Below are positions 1-6,031 of a DNA stretch of 15,353 nucleotides, piece after piece. The translations under genes were made by a program, and so were the position numbers. Source of the stretch: Bacillota bacterium (GTDB lineage Bacteria > Bacillota > Clostridia > Christensenellales > CAG-138); assembly GCA_023453725.1 (NCBI GenBank), contig JAEXTB010000006.1:1-15353 (forward strand), given 5' to 3'. Each line of letters starts with the position of its first letter. The stretch's first letter is position 1. A model generated the notes under the pieces. That model worked only from the letters and a program-made list of their open reading frames with translations, was not told the origin of the DNA and ran no database searches.

Positions 1-70
1 GTATGGTCTTGAGAATTTCCAGGGAGCCTTTTCCATAGTACAAATCCCGGGGCAATGTGAAACGTGCCAT
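1..70 (-). CDS. Iron-containing alcohol dehydrogenase, N-terminal fragment (partial)
   Basis: The minus strand from position 70 reads ATG followed by 22 more open codons and runs off the window. The peptide begins MARFTLPRDLYYGKGSLEIL and continues KTI. This matches the characteristic N-terminus of group III iron-dependent alcohol dehydrogenases (MARFTLPRDxYYGxGSLExLK), which interconvert aldehydes or ketones and alcohols with NAD(P)H. The start is supported by a perfect AGGAGG (plus positions 78-83) 7 nt upstream. Catalytic domain and metal ligands lie outside the window. Its upstream DNA holds a near-perfect Rex operator, and rex itself is encoded 1.2 kb away, so expression when NADH is high is the obvious inference. 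The family call rests on only 23 residues, but they are distinctive. Confidence 0.8.
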   Translation of the reverse strand, partial: MARFTLPRDLYYGKGSLEILKTI

Positions 71-98
71 ATCCGATCCTCCTAAAATTTCATATCTA

Positions 99-111
99 CG
101 CGTATTACGCG
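99..111. repeat. Perfect inverted repeat in the alcohol dehydrogenase leader
   Basis: CGCGTA-T-TACGCG is a perfect 6-bp inverted repeat around one base. It sits between the Rex box and the ribosome binding site of the minus-strand alcohol dehydrogenase. It could be an operator or a small leader hairpin. Its function is unknown. Confidence 0.5.
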
Positions 112-127
112 CTGTATTTGAACGCAA

Positions 128-142
128 AGCACACCTTGTGCT
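128..142. repeat. Perfect inverted repeat next to the Rex box
   Basis: AGCACA-CCT-TGTGCT is a perfect 6-bp inverted repeat with a 3-nt centre, 4 bp from the Rex operator on the gene-proximal side. It could be a binding site for the LysR regulator encoded just upstream, or a leader hairpin. The sequence does not decide between these. Confidence 0.5.
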
Positions 143-146
143 ACGT

Positions 147-164
147 TTGTTATTTTATCAACAA
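147..164 (-). promoter_or_regulatory. Predicted Rex operator upstream of the alcohol dehydrogenase
   Basis: TTGTTATTTTATCAACAA is an 18-nt element matching the clostridial Rex consensus TTGTTAANNNNTTAACAA at 12 of the 14 defined positions, with the symmetry extended by one further T/A pair (146-165). It lies 77 bp upstream of the alcohol dehydrogenase start. On the minus strand it contains TAAAAT, so it could overlap a -10 element or the transcription start, as expected for repression. Alcohol dehydrogenases are classical Rex targets, and a Rex protein is encoded in this window. Confidence 0.7.
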
Positions 165-194
165 AGTATGCATGGCGGAAATGCATTTGAGATA

Positions 195-230
195 TATCGA
201 TATATATTTATCGATATATCTATATCGATT
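195..230. repeat. Three-copy TATCGATA array, 14-bp period (copy A, alcohol dehydrogenase side)
   Basis: TATCGATA occurs at 195-202 and 209-216, and TATCGATT at 223-230. Each copy is separated by 6 nt, giving a period of exactly 14 bp. The array lies between the lysR terminator and the Rex box of the alcohol dehydrogenase. An array with the same unit and period is found at the rex promoter (1936-1971). It is probably a multi-site operator (inference). Confidence 0.6.
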
Positions 231-246
231 GAAAGCATAAAGAATA

Positions 247-270
247 GAAAAGCGCCCGCAAACGGACGCT
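247..270 (-). terminator. Rho-independent terminator of the rex-lysR operon
   Basis: Read on the minus strand, AGCGTCCG-TTTG-CGGGCGCT forms an 8-bp stem with one T-G wobble, followed by TTTTC. It lies 28 bp after the lysR stop codon. It separates rex-lysR from the alcohol dehydrogenase, which therefore needs its own promoter. Confidence 0.65.
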
Positions 271-298
271 CAAAGACTAATATAAATAAGTATAACTA

Positions 299-1240
299 TC
301 AATGGTAGAAACCGCTTTTTAGTTCATCGCGCACGGCATACAGCCGCTCTAAAAACGCTTCTTCCTGCGGATTAAACTGATATCCCTTTGCAGTGAGCAG
401 TATATCTTTGCAGGTGTGGTCCATAACGTTGCATTTGCGCTGCACAAGGCCGTATCGTTCCAGGTAAGCGTTGGGTACCGGGGAAACCCACATATAGGTT
501 CCTGTCACGTTTGTGAGCAGGTCGTACTGGCTGCCTCTTTCATACACATAAATGCGCTTTCTTGCGTGGGGAGAGGGTTCGTCCTGCTGCTGCGTCTGAT
601 TATGGGACAGGTATGGCACGCTGACGTCCCCGTGCGTGATTTCAATGTATTCACAAAGCGCATCGTAGGAGACGTGTTCCTCACAAGCCAAGGGATGCGT
701 TTTTGACATCAGCGCCACATACTCGTATTCCCATATCGGCTGGTGGTGCAGCTGCTTTTCCTGCAGAAAATTCAGAAAGTAGCTTTCATATACCGTCTGA
801 TACCGGATAATCCCAAGATGAAACTCGCCTGAAGATACATGGCTGATGGCCTGCATGGAGTTTGTCTCATTAAAATTGGCGTCGATCTCCTTGGCCATAT
901 CGAGCCCTGCGATATACTGGGAAAACGCATAAGAGATATAGCTTCCGCGGGGCACGCAGATGGAAAAGCGCTGCCTGTCGTTGTTGGCAGGGCGGTAGTG
1001 CTTTTCCATCTCCTCAATCTGTGTAAGAATATTGCGGGCGTATTGTAAAAATTCTGCGCCCTGTTTGGTGGGCAAAACCCCTTTTGTGCTGCGTTTAAAG
1101 AGCAGAATACCAATGGATTCTTCAAGCTCTTTGATTGCTTTGCTCAAATTCGGCTGGCCCATATAAAGATTTTCCGCCGCCTGCGTAATGGAGCCGGTGC
1201 GTTCCACTTCCACGGCATAGCGCAAGTGAAGCATATTCAT
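299..1240 (-). CDS. LysR family transcriptional regulator
   Basis: A protein of 313 residues with the standard LysR layout. The N-terminal winged helix-turn-helix (about residues 1-60) contains the hallmark pattern ITQAAENLYMGQPNLSKAIK followed by ELEESIGILLFKRSTKGVLPT. It is followed by a linker helix and a periplasmic-binding-like effector domain with 'SSGEFHLGII'. An in-frame ATG at 1246 exists, but the AAGGGGG ribosome site is only 1 nt from it and 7 nt from the ATG at 1240, so 1240 is preferred. The gene starts 12 nt after the rex stop codon, so the two are almost certainly cotranscribed. The next gene downstream on the same strand is an iron alcohol dehydrogenase, a plausible target. 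The inducer is unknown. Confidence 0.9.
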   Translation of the reverse strand: MNMLHLRYAVEVERTGSITQAAENLYMGQPNLSKAIKELEESIGILLFKRSTKGVLPTKQGAEFLQYARNILTQIEEMEKHYRPANNDRQRFSICVPRGSYISYAFSQYIAGLDMAKEIDANFNETNSMQAISHVSSGEFHLGIIRYQTVYESYFLNFLQEKQLHHQPIWEYEYVALMSKTHPLACEEHVSYDALCEYIEITHGDVSVPYLSHNQTQQQDEPSPHARKRIYVYERGSQYDLLTNVTGTYMWVSPVPNAYLERYGLVQRKCNVMDHTCKDILLTAKGYQFNPQEEAFLERLYAVRDELKSGFYH

Positions 1241-1252
1241 TGGCATACCCCC

Positions 1253-1921
1253 TTAATGTTCATCGATCACGGGCAGCATTTTTTTCTTTAAATGCTTGCT
1301 TAATAAGGCCAGAGAGGCGGCCATGTTTTCATTGTGTACCAGAATGTGTTCCGGTACGCGCAAATGCACCGGCGCAAAGTTCCATATGGCAAGTATGCCG
1401 CCTTCTGCGAGCTGATCGCATACCTGCTGGGCCGCAAGCTTGGGGACTGCGATAATACCGATGCGGATGTGCATGCGCGCGCAAAGCTCGGTGAGCTTTT
1501 CCACCGGGAGCACCGTCGTCCCGCGCAGCGTTGTTCCATATACGTCAGGGTCGGAATCAAACGCGGCAACAATACGCAGCCCGTAATGTTCAAATCCTTT
1601 ATAGGAGAGCAGCGCCCGGCCAAGCGCACCGACACCGACAAGCACGGCGTCCTCCGTATCCGTATAGCCCAAAAAGCACTCCATATCTCGTATCAGTTCG
1701 TTTACGGAATACCCTGTTTTAGGGCGCCCGCCGCTTTCACTCACCAGGGCGAGATCCTTTCGCACCTGGACTTCGTTAAGGTGAAACTCCCGCGCGATCA
1801 TCGGGGCAGAAATGGAGGTTTCGCCCTGCGCCTTTTGCGCGCGCATATACTCCAAATAAAATGGCATACGAGAAAGAGCCTGTTTGGAAACCTGTATGGG
1901 CTTCTTTGTGCGATCGTCCAC
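1253..1921 (-). CDS. rex: Redox-sensing transcriptional repressor Rex
   Basis: A protein of 222 residues, usual for Rex. The N-terminal winged helix (about 10-75) carries the recognition segment VQVRKDLALVSESGGRPKTG. The C-terminal Rossmann domain has VLVGVGALGRALL with the glycine-rich NAD(H) loop at G96-x-G98-xx-G101, and an acidic 'FDSDP' segment after beta-2. The family represses fermentation and NADH-recycling genes and leaves DNA when NADH/NAD+ rises. The start is GTG at 1921, chosen because AAGGAGGG sits 7 nt upstream and the N-terminus aligns in length with the family. A Rex box lies upstream of the nearby alcohol dehydrogenase. The gene's own promoter carries the TATCGATA array rather than a clear Rex box. 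Confidence 0.95.
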   Translation of the reverse strand: MDDRTKKPIQVSKQALSRMPFYLEYMRAQKAQGETSISAPMIAREFHLNEVQVRKDLALVSESGGRPKTGYSVNELIRDMECFLGYTDTEDAVLVGVGALGRALLSYKGFEHYGLRIVAAFDSDPDVYGTTLRGTTVLPVEKLTELCARMHIRIGIIAVPKLAAQQVCDQLAEGGILAIWNFAPVHLRVPEHILVHNENMAASLALLSKHLKKKMLPVIDEH

Positions 1922-1935
1922 GGAAAAGCCCTCCT

Positions 1936-1971
1936 TATCGATATGATTATATCGATATTATTATACCGATA
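1936..1971. repeat. Three-copy TATCGATA array, 14-bp period (copy B, rex promoter)
   Basis: TATCGATA occurs at 1936-1943 and 1950-1957, and TACCGATA at 1964-1971, each separated by 6 nt (period 14 bp). The array covers the stretch between the rex -35 element and its ribosome binding site, ending directly at the AGGAGG. A protein bound here would block the rex-lysR promoter. It has the same unit and spacing as the array at 195-230. Confidence 0.6.
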
Positions 1972-1984
1972 GGCGGGTTGTCAA
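1960..1984 (-). promoter_or_regulatory. Putative rex-lysR promoter region
   Basis: On the minus strand a consensus TTGACA (-35) lies at 1984-1979, followed by A/T-rich DNA. A perfect TATAAT lies only 13 bp further on (1965-1960), too close for a standard promoter. AATAAT begins 16 bp from the -35 (1962-1957) and is the more likely -10. The -35 starts immediately after the terminator of the upstream ABC operon. Confidence 0.5.
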
Positions 1985-1986
1985 CA

Positions 1987-2011
1987 AAAAAAGCGCCAGA
2001 GGCGCTTTTTT
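1987..2011 (-). terminator. Rho-independent terminator of the ABC exporter operon
   Basis: A hairpin GCGCC-AGA-GGCGC is extended by A-tract/T-tract pairing on both sides. On the minus strand it ends in seven T residues. It lies about 15 bp after the permease stop codon and just before the rex -35 element. Confidence 0.8.
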
Positions 2012-2026
2012 CGGATAAAGCCGCTA

Positions 2027-2881
2027 TTACTTGGCCCTTTTTGAATACCGCCAAATGGACAGCGCATAAAACACCAGAGCAGAGCCGACCAGTATAAGGA
2101 TGCTGGTCAAACCCGTCATGTAAGTATCTCCCATTTTAAACAACACGCCCATTTCCTGCTGGAATCCTTCCACCATTTCGGCAGGCGCGCCTGCAAACAC
2201 GGTCTGCATGGGCGCTTCCATCATCACCTGGCGCAGCAGCAGCGCGGCATGGGAGACCGGGAATATTTTAATGACAAACTGAATACCTTCGGGCAGCATG
2301 CCGATGGGGATATAGATGCCCGTCAAAAACCCGATCAGCGTGCCGATGATGCTGCTTGCCGTGCCAAACGCGTTGTTGCTTTTAAAGAAAGAGATCAAAA
2401 ACGAAACCATCGCCGTATTGCACAACGCCGAAAGCAGCAGCAGCAGGAGCATTTTTATCAGGGACCCGAACGGGAGAAACGCACCGCCGCCCCCTACAAT
2501 ATAGAGCTCCGCCAGCACGAATGTGATGAGCGTCATAATGACGCCCACCGTAAACGAGGATAAAATGTATCCGCCCGCAATCTGACTGTTGCGGATGGGG
2601 GAGGCGCTGAAATCCTTAATGAGCTTGTGCGCGCGGTCATCCACCATTGTACCGAATGCGCCCATGGTTGTCGTCATGGAGGTGACCGCAAGTAGCCCCG
2701 CCATAATCCAACTGTCCATCAACGGTTTTGCGCCCGGCATATCCGGCAGGTTCTGGAGCCATACGTCGCCCAAAAAGAGCACGTACATGCCGATGATAAT
2801 GAACACCGCAAGCAGGGAAAAGAATACCGATGCCCTGTCACGGAAAAATACCTTCAGGTTTCTGCTTACAAATGCCCTCAT
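2027..2881 (-). CDS. ABC-2 type transporter permease
   Basis: A membrane protein of 284 residues with about six hydrophobic segments (approximately 18-38, 55-75, 100-125, 135-165, 172-195 and 255-275) and an N-terminal cytoplasmic stretch MRAFVSRNLKVFFRDRASVF typical of DrrB/ABC-2 permeases. It is the membrane half of an exporter, with the ATPase encoded immediately upstream. Its ATG overlaps the ATPase stop codon as ATGA, which indicates translational coupling. Substrates of this subfamily include drugs, lipids and polysaccharides. Nothing in the neighbourhood identifies this one. A terminator follows. Confidence 0.9.
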   Translation of the reverse strand: MRAFVSRNLKVFFRDRASVFFSLLAVFIIIGMYVLFLGDVWLQNLPDMPGAKPLMDSWIMAGLLAVTSMTTTMGAFGTMVDDRAHKLIKDFSASPIRNSQIAGGYILSSFTVGVIMTLITFVLAELYIVGGGGAFLPFGSLIKMLLLLLLSALCNTAMVSFLISFFKSNNAFGTASSIIGTLIGFLTGIYIPIGMLPEGIQFVIKIFPVSHAALLLRQVMMEAPMQTVFAGAPAEMVEGFQQEMGVLFKMGDTYMTGLTSILILVGSALVFYALSIWRYSKRAK

Positions 2882-3792
2882 TGCCGGATCTCCTTTCCGG
2901 TGATGCCGATAAACGCGTCATCCATTGTGCCGTTCAATACTTCAAACCCACCGATATAAGGCTTTGCGCGTTCCAGCAGCGGAAACGCTTCCATGGTGGA
3001 GCCAATTTTGATCACAAGACGGTCGGATATTTTGGTATACGGCAGCTTCATTTCTTCAAGAACTGCGGTCAGCTTTTCTTCGTCCAAGGGGAAGAGCTTT
3101 ACAAGGTCGCTTGCGTACTGCTCCCGGAGTGCGGTCGGCGTGCCTTTTGCGGCAATTTCGCCGTTGTCTATCACAATGACGTAATCGGCTTCGGCCGCTT
3201 CTTCCATATAATGTGTGGTCAGAAATACCGTCATGCCAGTATCCTTTTGCAGACGCTGTATACTTTCCCACACGTTTTTGCGGGTCTGCGGGTCAAGGCC
3301 GGTCGTGGGTTCATCTAAGAACAGAATTTTTGGCGTGTTGATAAGCGCCCGCGCAATGTCAGCGCGCCGCTTTTGTCCGCCGGAAAGCTTGCCGTACGGC
3401 CGCTTGATAAAATCTTTCACCGCAGCGGCGTTTGCGGCCCAGTTTACGGCCTCATTGAGCTTTGCGCGGGTTTTGTGATAAAAACTGCCGCGCACGCGCA
3501 GATTTTCTTCTACCGTAAGCAAAGGATCCAGCAGATGGTCCTGAAACACCACGCCGATTGCGGAACGGATAGCGGCATCCTGTGTTCCAAGCGTATGCCC
3601 ATCAATGGTTACAGCACCGGAATCTGCCTGCAGTATGGTGCAAAGGATATCAATGGTTGTGGATTTTCCCGCGCCGTTGGGGCCTAAGAAGGCAAACAGC
3701 TTGCCGGATTCCACATAAAAATTGATACCCTTTACCGCTTCTACCGATCCGTAGGACTTTTTCAGCCCTTCTACCTCAATGATCTTTTCCAT
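2878..3792 (-). CDS. ABC transporter ATP-binding protein (DrrA-like exporter)
   Basis: A protein of 304 residues with all nucleotide-binding motifs: Walker A GPNGAGKST (residues 37-45), Q-loop Q84, signature LSGGQKRR (136-143), Walker B ILFLDEP (156-162) with catalytic E161, D-loop GLDP and H-loop H194. A C-terminal extension (about 225-304) resembles the DUF4162 domain of DrrA-type multidrug or lipid exporters. The open frame extends to 3978, but the ATG at 3792 begins the canonical MEKIIEVEGLKKSYG and is preceded by AAAGGGG, so the upstream 62 codons are not coding. It forms a two-gene operon with the permease. Its promoter lies in the 185-bp region shared with the divergent small membrane protein gene. 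Confidence 0.92.
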   Translation of the reverse strand: MEKIIEVEGLKKSYGSVEAVKGINFYVESGKLFAFLGPNGAGKSTTIDILCTILQADSGAVTIDGHTLGTQDAAIRSAIGVVFQDHLLDPLLTVEENLRVRGSFYHKTRAKLNEAVNWAANAAAVKDFIKRPYGKLSGGQKRRADIARALINTPKILFLDEPTTGLDPQTRKNVWESIQRLQKDTGMTVFLTTHYMEEAAEADYVIVIDNGEIAAKGTPTALREQYASDLVKLFPLDEEKLTAVLEEMKLPYTKISDRLVIKIGSTMEAFPLLERAKPYIGGFEVLNGTMDDAFIGITGKEIRQ

Positions 3793-3843
3793 GCAAGACC
3801 CCTTTAATTTGAGCAATAGTTTTCCTTCCGCCCTGCTCAAAAC

Positions 3844-3878
3844 ATTGGTAATATTTTTACATAAAACAAATTGGTAAT
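3844..3878. repeat. Direct repeat ATTGGTAAT upstream of the ABC operon
   Basis: Two identical 9-bp copies, at 3844-3852 and 3870-3878, are 26 bp apart, flanking the A/T-rich segment where the minus-strand ABC promoter must lie (weak TTGATT at 3881-3876 with TAAAAA 16 bp on). They may be operator half-sites, or chance in A/T-rich DNA. Confidence 0.35.
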
Positions 3879-3910
3879 CAAGTAAAATGTATGCATTTGG
3901 AAAGACACTC

Positions 3911-3925
3911 TGTGACTTATTCACA
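3911..3925. promoter_or_regulatory. CRP/FNR-like dyad upstream of the small membrane protein gene
   Basis: TGTGA-CTTAT-TCACA is a perfect 5-bp inverted repeat resembling CRP/FNR-family sites, but with a 5-nt rather than 6-nt centre. It is centred about 41 bp before the transcription start expected from the -10 at 3947-3952, the position used by class II activators of this family. Confidence 0.4.
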
Positions 3926-3946
3926 TTGGCTGATGCATGCATTTGA

Positions 3947-3952
3947 TATACT
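3947..3952 (+). promoter_or_regulatory. Putative -10 element for the DUF6132-like gene
   Basis: TATACT lies 31 bp before the ATG, with a ribosome site AGGAGGGG at 3963-3970. There is no good -35 (TTGGCT is only 15 bp upstream), which fits an activator-dependent promoter given the dyad at 3911-3925. Confidence 0.4.
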
Positions 3953-3977
3953 GTAAAAAGAACAGGAGGGGTGTACA

Positions 3978-4187
3978 ATGCAAAACAGAAAGAAGCTGGG
4001 CGTTACTCTACTTGCAGCCGTTGCAGGCGGCGGAGGCGGGTTTTTATATTATTATTTCATCGGTTGCACCGGCGGAGCCTGCCCCATCACGGGAAATCCG
4101 GTGATATCTACCGTTTACGGCGCCATATTGGGCATACTCATAGCTGTCATCCTGCTGCCTGGTGAAAAAAACAGCAAGAAAGAGTAG
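3978..4187 (+). CDS. Small two-helix membrane protein, DUF6132-like
   Basis: A protein of 69 residues with two hydrophobic segments (about 6-27 and 42-61), joined by a short loop carrying GCTGGACPITGNP, and a charged tail GEKNSKKE. This GC-x2-G-x-CPIT-x-NP loop is the hallmark I recall for the DUF6132 family of small bacterial membrane proteins of unknown function. The two cysteines near the membrane surface could bind metal or persulfide or undergo redox change, but that is inference. The start is fixed by AGGAGGGG 7 nt upstream. The gene is monocistronic: it is divergent from the ABC pair and followed at once by a strong terminator. Confidence 0.8.
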   Translation: MQNRKKLGVTLLAAVAGGGGGFLYYYFIGCTGGACPITGNPVISTVYGAILGILIAVILLPGEKNSKKE

Positions 4188-4200
4188 AGGATCATACAGG

Positions 4201-4232
4201 AAAAGCGCGCCCTTTTGGGGCGCGCTTTTTTA
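4201..4232. terminator. Bidirectional rho-independent terminator
   Basis: GCGCGCCC (4205-4212), loop TTTTG, GGGCGCGC (4218-4225), flanked by AAAA on the left and six T on the right. It serves both the plus-strand small membrane protein gene and the convergent minus-strand chemotaxis gene. Confidence 0.85.
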
Positions 4233-4249
4233 TTGCACGGTTGTGAAAA

Positions 4250-6031
4250 TCAATACTTGTCCAGCGCGATGGCGAAGGAACGATTGGGCATAGACACGGG
4301 GGAGGGCGCGTACGAGTAGCTTACGGGCGATGCATCCACAGGCTCATATGCAGCCGGTCCTTCGCCTTTGAGCCGTATCTTGCCGATCAGCTCCTTGAGC
4401 ATAAGCGCCTGCCCGGAAAGCTCCTCACTTGCTGCAGCGCTTTCCTCCGCCGTTGCGGAGTTGTTCTGCACCACGCTTGCAATCTGATCAATACCGACTG
4501 TGGTCTGGGCAACCGCCGTTGCCTGCGCATTGGACGCTTCAGCAATTTCGTTGACGAGTTTTGTAACGTTCTCGGCCTTTTCCACAATCGCGTCCAGGGA
4601 CTGTTCGGTGGCTGTCACCATATGCGTGCCATTGCCAATGGCGCGGATGGCGTTTTCAATGAGCGCAGTGGTGTCCTTGGCGGCCTCCGCGCTCTTTGCT
4701 GCAAGGTTTCGTACCTCCTCCGCCACCACGGCAAAGCCTTTGCCCGCCGTACCCGCACGGGCAGCTTCCACGGCGGCGTTGAGCGCGAGAATATTGGTCT
4801 GGAACGCAATGTCATCGATGGTCTTGATGATCTTATTAATCTGGTTCGAGGTCTGAGAAATATCGCTCATTGCCGTAACCAGCTGCTCCATCTGTTGCTG
4901 CCCGTTTTCAATTTCACGTGTCGTTTCCGCAACCATCCGGTTGGCGCGTTGGGCGTTTGCGGCATTCCCCTTAATTTGCTCGGAAATTTCATTGATCGTA
5001 GCGGAAAGCTCTTCTATGGAGCTTGCCTGCTCGGTCGCGCCCTGGGAAAGCGCCTGCGCGCCGCTTGCAACCTGGTTGGACCCGCTTGCGACCTGATCGG
5101 AGGATTGCTGAATTCGCAGGAACATCGCATTGAGCGAGGCAAGGATTGTTTCCAGGGAAGCCTTGATGGGCGCAAAATCCTTATGATATTCCATTGTGAC
5201 GCTTGCTGTTAGGTTGCCTTGCGCCATATGCCCAAGCACTTCCGATATATTGCCGATATAGCCGCGCAAATTCTCAATGAGAATTCGTGTGCTGTCGGCC
5301 AGAGACCCCAGCTCATCCTTGGATTGATAGGAGAGCGTTACATTTAGCTCACCTTCGGAAAGCCGCTTTGTCGCCTGCTCAATTTCGCGCAAAGGCCTCG
5401 TGATGCTGCGGATGATATAGACGCTCAGAAGCACAGCTATTACAAACGTGACGCAGGTAATTCCAATGACGAGCAATGTCGCCATGTTTTGTGCTGCCTT
5501 GGCATCGTTGTAAAATGTATCGGCGCGCTCAGCGTCATTGAGATAGACTTTTTCAATGGTATCGCGCAGGGATTGTGCCTTGGGCGCATATTCCTGCCGG
5601 TACAGTGCCAGCGCTGCGTCTCCCTGGCGGGCAAGTATCAGCTCCACAATCTTGCCGCGCACGCCGGCGGCCAGGGTGGCTTCATCATTGAACTGTTGTA
5701 CCAGATCTTCATTGCCAATGAGGACTTCGGAAAGCGTCTTCCTTACGCTGGTAAGTTCCGTTACGGAATTGTCCACAGAATCCAAATAGGCCTGCGCTTC
5801 CGCTTCGTTGTCAGCGATGCTGGCGTTGATAAGATTTTTTTCAATTTCATGCAGCAGACGCCGGATGCTCATCGTCTGGATGGAGGATACATACGAATTG
5901 TCATGGAACGTGGTGAATTCGCTCGATACTTTTTCGAGGTTGAGCATTCCAATAAGCAATGCACCCAAAAAAAGTACAATAATGACGGTGAATGCCAGGG
6001 TAAGCTTCTTGGGAATCGACAGATTTTTCAT
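4250..6031 (-). CDS. Methyl-accepting chemotaxis protein
   Basis: A transducer of 593 residues. It has TM1 at about 11-30, a four-helix-bundle-type extracytoplasmic ligand domain (about 31-182), TM2 at about 184-207, HAMP (208-262, with the 'SITRPLREIEQATKRLSEGEL' start), and a long coiled-coil signalling domain. The kinase/CheW-binding hairpin tip is intact: IAFQTNILALNAAVEAARAG and the following GKGFAVVAEEVRNLAAKS (about 408-447). Alanine- and glutamine/glutamate-rich methylation helices flank it. There is no NWETF-type receptor-methylase tether at the C-terminus, which ends FAIALDKY. It sits at the inner membrane with chemotaxis or a related Che pathway. The ligand is unknown. No che genes are nearby, so it is an orphan receptor. 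The ATG at 6031 has a GAGGAG site. Confidence 0.95.
   Translation of the reverse strand: MKNLSIPKKLTLAFTVIIVLFLGALLIGMLNLEKVSSEFTTFHDNSYVSSIQTMSIRRLLHEIEKNLINASIADNEAEAQAYLDSVDNSVTELTSVRKTLSEVLIGNEDLVQQFNDEATLAAGVRGKIVELILARQGDAALALYRQEYAPKAQSLRDTIEKVYLNDAERADTFYNDAKAAQNMATLLVIGITCVTFVIAVLLSVYIIRSITRPLREIEQATKRLSEGELNVTLSYQSKDELGSLADSTRILIENLRGYIGNISEVLGHMAQGNLTASVTMEYHKDFAPIKASLETILASLNAMFLRIQQSSDQVASGSNQVASGAQALSQGATEQASSIEELSATINEISEQIKGNAANAQRANRMVAETTREIENGQQQMEQLVTAMSDISQTSNQINKIIKTIDDIAFQTNILALNAAVEAARAGTAGKGFAVVAEEVRNLAAKSAEAAKDTTALIENAIRAIGNGTHMVTATEQSLDAIVEKAENVTKLVNEIAEASNAQATAVAQTTVGIDQIASVVQNNSATAEESAAASEELSGQALMLKELIGKIRLKGEGPAAYEPVDASPVSYSYAPSPVSMPNRSFAIALDKY

Noticed and set aside
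57..308. Plus-strand open frame of 83 codons at the left edge
   Set aside because: It overlaps the alcohol dehydrogenase start, the Rex box, the TATCGATA array and the lysR terminator, has no ribosome site, and its translation is low-complexity.
1334..1972. Plus-strand open frame of 212 codons opposite rex
   Set aside because: It is antisense to the clearly assigned rex gene, its translation matches no family I recognise, and it has no convincing start.
1978..1987. TTGTCAACAA near the rex -35 as an autoregulatory Rex site
   Set aside because: It has no 4-nt centre and only partial half-sites. It is better explained by the TTGACA -35 beside the terminator T tract.
3793..3978. N-terminal extension of the ABC ATPase to 3978
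   Set aside because: The extension has no ABC homology or ribosome site and covers the divergent promoter region. The ATG at 3792 has AAAGGGG and the canonical N-terminus.
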